Source: an uncultured Gemmatimonadota bacterium
GTDB lineage: Bacteria > Gemmatimonadota > Gemmatimonadetes > Longimicrobiales > Gaopeijiaceae
Length of the DNA: 10,069 nt
Assembly (NCBI GenBank): GCA_938030915.1
Contig: CALHIO010000127.1
Location: forward strand, 1-10,069
Direction of reading: 5' to 3'
Positions 1 through 7,000 of this stretch are shown here, one piece after another. The notes beneath the pieces are model-generated. The model saw nothing but the letters and a program-made list of their open reading frames with translations, searched no databases and was not told the DNA's origin. The position numbers and the translations under genes are program-made. The stretch's first letter is position 1. Every line of letters starts with the position of its first letter.

Positions 1-244
1 TCTGCACGAGCGGCAGACCCGAGTTGATCATGGTCGCAAACTGACGCGTGAAGATGACGATATCGCGCGTGGTCACCCCGGTCCCGAAGGAAAACGAGGT
101 CTTCGGCTTCTCACGAACCGAGACCGGAATCAGCTTTTGCCGATGCAGATGGGCGAGGACCTCGTCCTTGCTCGGAAGGTCGAGCTCACCGGTCTGCATC
201 TCCCCGCCGGAGGCGGGCCGTGCACTGTACGAAAAGACTGGCAT
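1..244 (-). CDS. pilC: PilC, type IV pilus inner-membrane platform protein (N-terminal 81 residues, partial)
   Basis: This is the 5' part of a gene that runs off the left edge. The reading begins MPVFSYSARPASGGEMQTGE, and residues 59-81 (TRDIVIFTRQFATMINSGLP and on) match the start of the first GspF/T2SSF domain that defines PilC/GspF platform proteins. In this family PilC sits in the inner membrane, contacts the hexameric ATPases PilB and PilT, and couples their rotation to pilin insertion or removal. The ATG at 242-244 is chosen because AAGGA lies 6 nt upstream and the translated start has normal family form. It begins 29 bp after the pilT stop, so it is very likely co-transcribed with pilB and pilT. 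The short N-terminal arm before the T2SSF domain is usual. The transmembrane segments and second T2SSF domain would lie outside the window. GspF of a type II secretion system is the only real alternative; the pilT neighbour favours PilC. Confidence 0.93.
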   Translation of the reverse strand, partial: MPVFSYSARPASGGEMQTGELDLPSKDEVLAHLHRQKLIPVSVREKPKTSFSFGTGVTTRDIVIFTRQFATMINSGLPLVQ

Positions 245-250
245 AGGACG

Positions 251-255
251 TCCTT
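251..255 (-). promoter_or_regulatory. Shine-Dalgarno sequence of pilC
   Basis: On the minus strand AAGGA ends 6 nt before the pilC ATG, a normal strength and distance. It fixes the start codon at 242-244. The 3' part of this leader, AGGACGTCCT (245-254), is also a perfect 10-base palindrome, probably by chance. Confidence 0.7.
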
Positions 256-273
256 ACTCTTGTCTCGTTCGGG

Positions 274-1392
274 TTACTCGCCGGGCAGCGGCTCCCCGAC
301 GGCTCGCAGGAGCTCGTTGGGATCGCCAGAGCGTTTGAGGGCTTCCTCGAGGGTGATCTCGCCCTTCATGTAGAGCATCTGAAGAGCGTCGTTCATCGTC
401 TGCATTCCGTGCTTCTTACCGGCCTGCATGAGCGAGTAGATCTGGTGGATCTTCTCGTCTCGAATGACAGCCCGGATCGCTGGCGTGCAGATCATCACCT
501 CGGCGGCGACCACACGCCCCTTCGATTTCGCCTTGGGCAGAAGCGTCTGCGTGATCACGCCCTCGAGCACGAAGGCGAGCTGCGTCCGTACCTGACCCTG
601 TTGATGGGCCGGGAACGCGTCGATGATGCGGTTGATGGACTCCGCAGCCGAATTCGTGTGCAGCGTGGCAAAGACCAGGTGACCGGTCTCAGCGATCGTG
701 AGCGCCGCCGAAATCGTCTCGAGGTCTCGCATCTCACCGACCAGGATCACGTCCGGATCCTGTCGCAGGGCGTACTTGAGCGCGTGTCGGAAACTGTGCG
801 TATCCGCCCCGACTTCGCGCTGGTTGATCATGCACCCCTGATGGCGGTGAATGAACTCGATCGGATCCTCGATCGTGATGATATGACCACGACGTTCCCG
901 ATTCACCTTGTCGATCATGGCTGCCAGCGTCGTCGACTTGCCCGACCCCGTCGGTCCCGTGACCAGCACCAGGCCGCGGGGCTTGTCCGCGAGCTGGTTG
1001 GCGATCGGCGGGAGTCCGAGCTTCTCGATGGAGACGATCTCATACGGAATCTGCCGGATCGCCATCGCGACACAGCCGCGCTGCTTGTACACGTTGCCAC
1101 GGAAGCGCGAGAGGTTTTGAACACCGAACGAAAAGTCCAGTTCGTCTTCCGTCTCGAAGCGCTTCTTCTGGTTGTCCGTAAGGATCGAATACGCCAACGA
1201 AAGTGTGTCCTTCGGGGCCAGAACCTGTTTCGTATGAGAATCCGCAAGATCACCGTCGATCCGGAGCTTGGCCGGGTTTCCGACGGTGATGTGGAGATCG
1301 GAGGCACCTCGCTGAATCATCTCCTGCAGGAGAATCCGAAGGTTCAGCTCCTGTGGCGGGGCCTGTCCTGCCGGGGCGGCCGGCTGCGTCAT
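274..1392 (-). CDS. pilT: PilT, type IV pilus retraction ATPase
   Basis: This 372-residue protein is a full-length member of the PilT branch of the secretion ATPases, cytoplasmic hexamers that hydrolyse ATP to pull pilin back into the membrane and retract the pilus. Visible motifs are a PAS-like N-terminal region (about 15-130, with ASDLHITVGNPAKLRIDGDL at 30-49), Walker A GPTGSGKST at 146-154, the Asp box IITIEDPIEF at 171-180, Walker B VILVGEMRD at 215-223 with catalytic Glu220, and the His box around ATLHTN at 242-247. AIRAVIRDEK at 305-314 corresponds to the C-terminal AIRNLIRE box found in retraction rather than extension ATPases. There is no tetracysteine zinc motif, in contrast to the PilB next door. 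The ATG at 1390-1392 has AAGGGA 5 nt upstream. It lies 31 bp after pilB and 29 bp before pilC, an operon arrangement. A paralogue such as PilU is possible, but the sequence is closest to standard PilT. Twitching, surface sensing and DNA uptake are its usual roles. Confidence 0.97.
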   Translation of the reverse strand: MTQPAAPAGQAPPQELNLRILLQEMIQRGASDLHITVGNPAKLRIDGDLADSHTKQVLAPKDTLSLAYSILTDNQKKRFETEDELDFSFGVQNLSRFRGNVYKQRGCVAMAIRQIPYEIVSIEKLGLPPIANQLADKPRGLVLVTGPTGSGKSTTLAAMIDKVNRERRGHIITIEDPIEFIHRHQGCMINQREVGADTHSFRHALKYALRQDPDVILVGEMRDLETISAALTIAETGHLVFATLHTNSAAESINRIIDAFPAHQQGQVRTQLAFVLEGVITQTLLPKAKSKGRVVAAEVMICTPAIRAVIRDEKIHQIYSLMQAGKKHGMQTMNDALQMLYMKGEITLEEALKRSGDPNELLRAVGEPLPGE

Positions 1393-1397
1393 GTACG

Positions 1398-1403
1398 TCC
1401 CTT
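1398..1403 (-). promoter_or_regulatory. Shine-Dalgarno sequence of pilT
   Basis: AAGGGA on the minus strand, 5 nt before the pilT ATG at 1390-1392, in the 31-bp gap after the pilB stop. The leader resembles that of pilC (purine box, then ACGT-rich spacer), fitting separate initiation on one pilBTC transcript. Confidence 0.7.
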
Positions 1404-1423
1404 CGTGGGGTTGGCTCGGCGCC

Positions 1424-3145
1424 CTAATCGGCGACCGTAGTCTCCTTGATCACTTCTTCGAGGGTCGTCACGCCTCTCTCGACTTTCTTCAGCCCGTCCT
1501 CGCGCAGCGTGAGCATGCCCTCCGATCGAGCCAGATCCCGCAGCTCGTCGGTTCCCATCTCGTTCATGATGGCCTTCCGAAGCGGTGTCGACATGATCAT
1601 GACCTCGTAGAAGCCACAACGGCCCTTGTAGCCGAGGTTGCCGCACTGATCGCAGCCTTCCCCCTTGTAGAGGGTGGTCTTCGCGACCCAGTCGAGGTCG
1701 ATCTTCGCCGACTTGAGGTATTCCTCCTGGTACGATGCCTCGACCTTGCAGTTCGTGCAGATCCGTCGCGCGAGACGCTGCGCCGAAATGAGGTTCAACG
1801 CAGATGCCACGTTGAACGGCTCCAGACCCATGTCGAGCATTCGGGTGATGGTCCCGGGGCAGTCGTTGGTGTGCAGCGTCGAAAGGACGAGGTGACCCGT
1901 GAGTGCCGCCTTGATGGCGATTCCGCCGGTGGAGATGTCACGAATCTCACCGACCATGATGATGTTTGGATCCTGCCGGAGAAACGCCTTGAGTGCAGCC
2001 GGGAAGTCCATCCCGATTTCGGGCCGGACCAGGACCTGGTTGATGCCGTGGATGTTGTACTCGACCGGATCCTCGGCCGTCATGATGTTCGTGTCGATCG
2101 TATTGATCTGTGACAGGGCCGAGTAGAGCGTCGTCGTCTTTCCGGAGCCCGTCGGGCCGGTCACAAGGACCATGCCGTACGGCCGCGAAATGGACCACAT
2201 GAAGTCCTTCTCGGCCTTCGGCTCGAAGCCGAACTTCGTCAGATCGAAGGTCAGGTTCCCCTTGTCGAGGATACGGAGCACGATCTTCTCACCGAAGATG
2301 ACCGGGAGCGTCGACACGCGAAAATCGACGACCTTGTTCTTCATCTTGAGCTTGATACGTCCGTCCTGCGGCACACGACGCTCGGCGATGTTGAGATCCG
2401 CGAGGATCTTGATGCGCGACGTGAGCGCAGCCTTCATCTTCATTGGCGGCTTCATGACCTCCTGAAGCGCGCCGTCGATGCGGTATCGGACCCGGATCTC
2501 CTTCTCGTACGGCTCGATGTGGATATCGGAGACGCCTTTCTGGACCGCATCCGTCAGGAGGCCGTTGATGAACTTCACGACGGGCGCGGAGTCGACTTCC
2601 GCGGCGAGCGCCGAATAGTCGTCGTCTTCATCTTCCTCGATGACCTCGACGTCGTCGAAGTCCTCCCACCCTACCAGCATGCTGCTCATCTCTTCTTCTT
2701 CCGAGCCACCGTAGTAGCTCTCGAGATGTTTGCGGAGGGTGTACTCACCCACGATGACGGGCTCGATCTCCAACTTGGAGATGAACTTCAGATCGTCGAT
2801 CGCGGAGAAGTCGGTCGGATTCGTCATCGCAACCGTGAGCATCCGACCGACCCGGCGAAGCGGGAGGACCAGATGCTTCCGGGCGACGTTCGCCGGAATC
2901 AGCTTCAGGATCTTCGCGTCGACCGACACTTTTGCCAGGTCAACCGCGGGAACCCGGTACTGCTTGGCCAGCATCCGGGTGAGCTCTTCTTCCGCGACGA
3001 AGCCGAGGTGGACCAGGGCATATCCGATCCGGGTGCCCGTGGTCTTCGCCTCGGCCAGCCCTTCCTGGAGCTGTTGCTCCGTGATGAGCCCTTCCTTGAC
3101 GAAGAGGTCACCGAGTCGGATCTCCTGCGCCACCTTTGCTGCCAT
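1424..3145 (-). CDS. pilB: PilB, type IV pilus extension ATPase with MshEN-type N-terminal domain
   Basis: This 573-residue protein is the GspE/PilB-family motor that powers pilin assembly from the cytoplasmic face of the inner membrane. It starts MAAKVAQEIRLGDLFVKEGL. Residues 10-62 hold two 24-residue MshEN-like motifs (R10-A33 and R39-Q62) separated by 5 residues, the layout known for cyclic di-GMP binding; the last Gln of the first copy is Ala here. An acidic linker follows (about 149-177, rich in Glu and Asp). The ATPase part has Walker A GPTGSGKT at 330-337, the Asp box around AEDPVEY at 357-363, Walker B IIMVGEIRD at 395-403 with Glu400, and a His box ending STLHTND at 422-428. Four cysteines, C463/C466 and C498/C501, form the zinc site typical of extension ATPases. 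The C-terminal segment LREDGLKKVERGVTTLEEV is characteristic. The open frame reaches 3397, but the ATG at 3143-3145 fits family starts, and AGGCGGGA lies 9 nt upstream. pilT follows after 31 bp. GspE of type II secretion is a less likely identity. Confidence 0.96.
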   Translation of the reverse strand: MAAKVAQEIRLGDLFVKEGLITEQQLQEGLAEAKTTGTRIGYALVHLGFVAEEELTRMLAKQYRVPAVDLAKVSVDAKILKLIPANVARKHLVLPLRRVGRMLTVAMTNPTDFSAIDDLKFISKLEIEPVIVGEYTLRKHLESYYGGSEEEEMSSMLVGWEDFDDVEVIEEDEDDDYSALAAEVDSAPVVKFINGLLTDAVQKGVSDIHIEPYEKEIRVRYRIDGALQEVMKPPMKMKAALTSRIKILADLNIAERRVPQDGRIKLKMKNKVVDFRVSTLPVIFGEKIVLRILDKGNLTFDLTKFGFEPKAEKDFMWSISRPYGMVLVTGPTGSGKTTTLYSALSQINTIDTNIMTAEDPVEYNIHGINQVLVRPEIGMDFPAALKAFLRQDPNIIMVGEIRDISTGGIAIKAALTGHLVLSTLHTNDCPGTITRMLDMGLEPFNVASALNLISAQRLARRICTNCKVEASYQEEYLKSAKIDLDWVAKTTLYKGEGCDQCGNLGYKGRCGFYEVMIMSTPLRKAIMNEMGTDELRDLARSEGMLTLREDGLKKVERGVTTLEEVIKETTVAD

Positions 3146-3174
3146 CAGCCGCAATCCCGCCTGGTAAGAAGACC

Positions 3175-3193
3175 ACGCGGCGAGCCGCCGCGT
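3175..3193 (-). other. 8-bp GC hairpin in the pilB leader
   Basis: On the minus strand ACGCGGCG, loop GCT, CGCCGCGT forms a perfect 8-bp stem with a 3-base loop. The stem base lies 29 nt upstream of the pilB ATG and is followed by GGTCTTCTTACC, which is pyrimidine-rich but not a proper U-tract. It could end or weaken transcription coming from the comEA-like gene, act as an attenuator, or simply shape the pilB leader. The pairing is seen directly; any role is inferred. Confidence 0.4.
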
Positions 3194-3202
3194 CCCGGTC
3201 GA

Positions 3203-3232
3203 AGAATACGAGCGCAACGTGCCCACGTACAA
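3203..3232 (-). promoter_or_regulatory. possible sigma-70-like promoter of pilBTC
   Basis: In the 130-bp gap before pilB the minus strand has TTGTAC, then 18 bp, then TATTCT. The -10 matches TATAAT at 4 of 6 positions and the -35 matches TTGACA at 3 of 6. It is the most AT-rich part of an otherwise GC-rich gap and would place the start of transcription about 50 nt before the pilB ATG, upstream of the hairpin. The match is weak, and promoter consensus in this lineage is unknown to me. Confidence 0.25.
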
Positions 3233-3275
3233 GTTTCCTCTCGCGATCGTGAGGCGTGGCTCGAGGCGAGGTGCA

Positions 3276-3968
3276 TCAGGGCGTCCGACGAGCGACGGCA
3301 AGGCCCTCGAGACGGCTGACCGTGGTCGCCCCGATACCCCGCACGCGCGTAAGATCGTCGAGGGTCGCGAAGGCACCTTGCTGTCGCTCCGCAACAATAC
3401 GGGATGCGAGTGCCGGACCGATGCCTGGCAGAGACTGGAGGCGTTCCAGGTCTGCCGAATTCACGTCGACCGGCGTGCCCCCCGGGAGGGCGTGGTTCCG
3501 GCCTTCCGACGCCCCCCCCAGACTCGCCGTACCAGAACGCGTCCGAGGGGCTCGAGCAAAATCCAGATGAGGCTCCATCCGCTCGAGCGTGGAGGGCCCG
3601 ATCCCTCGAATGTCGCGCATGTCGGTCGCACGACGGAAGACCATCCCCGCGTCCCGGGCCGCTACGATCGCGCCCGCGGTCGACGGTCCCACACCGGGGA
3701 GACGATCGAGCTCGATGGCGTCCGCACGGTTTGGATCGAGGGTTTCCCCGGCCCCCATCGGGCGACGTCGGCGCTCATCGTCCTCAACCGCCGCCAGGGT
3801 TCGCTTCCCCAAGGTATCCAGTACGGTCTCCGCATCAGACGTGGACTCGTACGAAGCCGCAGTCGAGACACGGTTCACGGCGTCGCCGCCGTACCGCAGA
3901 ACGCTCAGCGCGAGCAGCACGAAGGCACCCCGGGTCAGGGATCGCACCTCGTCTCGTGAGGATGACAT
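3276..3968 (-). CDS. ComEA-like membrane-anchored DNA-binding protein with two HhH domains
   Basis: The 230-residue product has a short N-terminal hydrophobic segment (about 14-26, GAFVLLALSVLRY) after a basic start, consistent with a signal anchor that places the rest in the periplasm. Two ComEA-type helix-hairpin-helix domains follow: residues 77-139, with LPGVGPSTAGAI and IRGIGPSTLERM, and residues 166-226, with VDVNSADLERLQSLPGIGPA then VRGIGATTVSRL. A low-complexity linker (140-165) joins them. In this family HhH pairs bind double-stranded DNA without sequence preference, and ComEA ratchets transforming DNA through the outer membrane. Usual ComEA proteins carry a single HhH domain, so the duplication is notable. 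The frame is open up to 4379, but the stretch above 3968 is Arg/Ser-rich shadow of sprA; ATG 3966-3968 has GGAG 10 nt upstream. It lies between sprA (115-bp gap) and pilB (130-bp gap), and its link to pilus motor genes supports a competence role. A general HhH DNA-binding or repair protein is less likely given the membrane segment. Confidence 0.85.
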   Translation of the reverse strand: MSSSRDEVRSLTRGAFVLLALSVLRYGGDAVNRVSTAASYESTSDAETVLDTLGKRTLAAVEDDERRRRPMGAGETLDPNRADAIELDRLPGVGPSTAGAIVAARDAGMVFRRATDMRDIRGIGPSTLERMEPHLDFARAPRTRSGTASLGGASEGRNHALPGGTPVDVNSADLERLQSLPGIGPALASRIVAERQQGAFATLDDLTRVRGIGATTVSRLEGLAVARRTP

Positions 3969-3978
3969 GCACCACGAT

Positions 3979-3982
3979 CTCC
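3979..3982 (-). promoter_or_regulatory. weak Shine-Dalgarno sequence of the comEA-like gene
   Basis: GGAG on the minus strand lies 10 nt before the ATG at 3966-3968, slightly far but usable. No better ribosome site precedes another in-frame start nearby, so it supports the short protein form beginning MSSSRDEVRS just before the hydrophobic segment. Confidence 0.4.
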
Positions 3983-4036
3983 GCCGACGAGGGGCGGGAA
4001 CATGCCACCATGGGTCGCGTCGTGACGGCACGGTCG

Positions 4037-4065
4037 GGGGACCCACTCCTGCCATGGGTGACCCC
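4037..4065 (-). terminator. possible terminator hairpin after sprA
   Basis: Starting 18 nt after the sprA stop, the minus strand reads GGGG-TC-ACCCA, a 9-base loop, then TGGGTCCCC. This gives 9 base pairs with a 2-base bulge. No U-run follows, so it is not a classical intrinsic terminator. In a GC-rich genome such hairpins can still act as terminators or as 3'-end stabilisers. It would separate sprA from the comEA-like and pil genes. Confidence 0.3.
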
Positions 4066-4083
4066 GGTCCATTCCGGTTCGAC

Positions 4084-7000
4084 CTACCGCATGGAGAAGT
4101 CCGCCGTACCGAAGTCGAGCTGACCGAACAGCCCCACCTGAAACTGGGTAGACCCCGTCTGCTGCCCGACGAACGACTGGCGATCGTCGTAGCTGACCTG
4201 GAGACCGAAGGAGAAGCCCCGGACGCTCGTATCCGCCTGAAGACTCGCGGTCCGCAGAACCTGGTCCACGAAGGGCACACACTCCGCACCGGCCACCGTG
4301 ATACGGCAACTCCGCTCGCTGCGGTACGTCCCGATGATCGACAACGAAATCGGGCGGTCGAGGCGGGAGGCCAGGCCACCCGCCGGCAGCAGCTGCGTGC
4401 TCAGCGAGATGCGGTGATTCCGTTCCTCTCGCTCGGTGTCACCCGTCGGGTCGACGCCCGTCCCGCCACGCCCCTCGATACGTCGTGACCAGGGTTCGCA
4501 ACCATTGGATCGATACGTCCAGCGGCACCTGAAGGTCGGAATCGAAGCGCCGCTGGAGCGCACGCCCCCCGAAGGTGATCTCGCGTTCCGTGCGGACGAT
4601 CCCCGAGGAAAGGTTGATCGTCCTGATTCCGGTGAACGACGGAAGTCGGATGGCCGGCAAGGTTGCCTGCACATCAGGCCACGTCTGCTGACGCGTGGCC
4701 CGGTCACTGCGAATGTCGAGCGTCTCCGAATCGCTCCAGAGGTACCCGACCTGCACTCCGGCGCCACCGGGAAGAGCCACGCCGGAGGAGAGCCGCCAGC
4801 TCGAGCGATCGGTCAACGAGGCCGCCGTATCCGCGTCGACGAAGCGGTACCGATCCCGACCACCGAGGCCGAACTGATAATCCAGCCGGGGATCGACCGG
4901 ATCACGGTTGAAGCGGGAGGTGATCCCGTCTCGATAGGTAGCCGTCAGCGGGCGGACCGCACTCAGGATCGAGCGCAGCTGGGCGACGTCTCCGTCCTCG
5001 TCCTCCACCGGGACTCCGAACCACGTCGTGGCCAGCGCCGACGGGCTCAGAGAGACGGTGGTGCCCCAATCCCGTTGTCCTCGGGCGTTTCGGGTGAGGG
5101 CCAGCGCGGTGTCCGCCCCCGCGACCGCCTCATCCACGAAATTCGTATTCCGGTCGGACTGGTAGACGGTCGTCCAGTCGAAATCGGTCCGCAGCCAGGA
5201 AAAGAGCGTCGGCCGGTAGCCGACGTCCGTGCGAAGCGTCCGCGCCGTCTCCCAACCGAAGTCCAGCCCCTGCCACCGAGCGCGCTGGTCCCGGATCAAC
5301 CGCTGAACCTCGACATCCGCAGCAGCTTCTTCGGGAGGGAGCAGGTCACGGATCTGGAGCAGCCTCAGGTCGGCCGTGAGCGGCGAGAGTGGGCGCAGCC
5401 GGACGTCGGCCGCGAGTTGCAGGAGCTCCCTCGGCCGCAGCGTGGCGATCGCATCCTTGTCGGATGCCGATCGAACGATGGTTTCGTACCGAAGGACACG
5501 GCTGTCCTGCTGGAAGTACGAGGTGCCAAGGGAGACACGCTCCGGCGTCAGACGCAGCCGTGCATCCGCGACCTTGTCCTCCAGGAAGCCGGGCAGGAGC
5601 GTCCGCACGACACCGCGAACAGGGCCCGGGACGAGACCGACGTCCCGGACCTCCGGATTGCGTGTCCATCCGACTCCGGCGTCGACGGTGCTCGACTCGT
5701 TTTCCGTTGTGATGGTCGAGCCACCTGCCGTGGCATATGAAGCACGCGCATCGAGTCCATCGATGACGAAGCCCACGACAGGATTGGCGCTCTGCGTCCG
5801 TTTTCGTAATGAGATGCCGACACGCCTCTGCCCAGCATCGGTGTCCCGAAGATTGCCAATCTCGTCCGCGCGAACGTCCGAGTTGGCCAGAAGGACGGGC
5901 GCCTGACTGGCCTGAGACAGCTCGAACGTAACCGGCATGTCGACGCCCCAACTGCTGGGGAGCCATCGATCGACTGCGAGGGAGCTGAAGAGGTTGAGCG
6001 TTCGGTCGTCCTGATACGTCGGCAAATCGCGCAGCTGCCTGAAGAACGCTCCACGATTCGTCATGTTGAGACGCGTCTGGAGTACGCCGGCACCGTCGAG
6101 GGACACGTTGACCGAACTGGCGATCCCGGCATCCTTGAGCGCGTCTCCCAGTCGGAGTTCGTCGACCCAGATCTCACCCGACGTCGGCTGACCGGTCTCG
6201 TTCCAGACACCGATGGAGATCTCGCGAACCGCCGCCAGGTTCGGCGCACGCCCTCGATCCGCCAGTACGACGGCGTACGTCGAGTCCGCGGACCAGACCT
6301 CGACGGGAGGATCACCCGGTGCCGGGGGTGCAGTCGAGAGCTTCTCCTCCGCCCGCCGACGCAGGTCGAGCCATTCCCCGAAGTCGATCCGGATCTCCGG
6401 CAACCAGTCCGCCGCCGTCAGGCCCGCGCCGACGGGAGGACTCATCGGGGTCCGATACAGATAGAAATTCTCTGCGTCGCTTCCGACTTTGACGAAGAAT
6501 CGATGAGGGCGGGTGGGGCCGAAATCTCCCGCCCGGGCGATCGCCCAGAGGCGTGCCTCGCGGTAGGACAGGAAGTCCCGGGGCCGTTGCGGGAAGCGAT
6601 AGTACACCTCTGCGCGACCGCCGTCCGGCACGTCCTGAAAGGTGATGCCGAGCGACTTCTCGTTGAATTCGATGCCCTGTCCGGAGAACGCCTGCGTGGG
6701 GTCGGTCAGCTCCTCCAGGACGCCGGGCGGCGAGACGTACTCGCTGCCCTCGGTGACCTGCGATACCGAGGTGACCTCCACTCTGCCGACCCCGGACAGG
6801 GTGTCACCTACGATTCCGTCGAGCACCCCCTCCCCGGCACGTCTGATCCAGCGAGAGCCCACGAGGCGCATCCGGGCGATCTCCACGTCGCCCTCGGCAC
6901 CCGTCGCTGTCAGGCGCAGGTGACGCACGGCGCGCAGGTCGGCGTCCGAGATCGCTCCTCCGACCTCGATGGCCCCGGCTCCGCGCACGGGAACCCGATA

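Noticed and set aside
245..254. Perfect palindrome AGGACGTCCT overlapping the pilC ribosome site, as a possible operator
   Set aside because: It is only 10 bases, has no second copy that I saw near the other genes, and is explained by the Shine-Dalgarno plus chance.
409..1440. 343-codon open frame on the plus strand
   Set aside because: Lies fully opposite the well-supported pilT gene; product is Arg/Asp/Leu-rich with no recognisable motif.
3146..3397. N-terminal extension of pilB by 84 codons
   Set aside because: It overlaps the comEA-like gene end, is Arg/Ser-rich without homology that I recognise, and the ATG at 3145 gives the usual family start.
3969..4379. N-terminal extension of the comEA-like gene by 137 codons
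   Set aside because: It overlaps the sprA 3' end, has shadow-frame composition, and would bury the hydrophobic anchor in the middle of the protein.
4436..5740. 434-codon open frame on the plus strand
   Set aside because: It is antisense to sprA, has an Arg/Pro/Gly-rich composition with no recognisable domain, and reflects the GC-rich codon pattern of the opposite strand.
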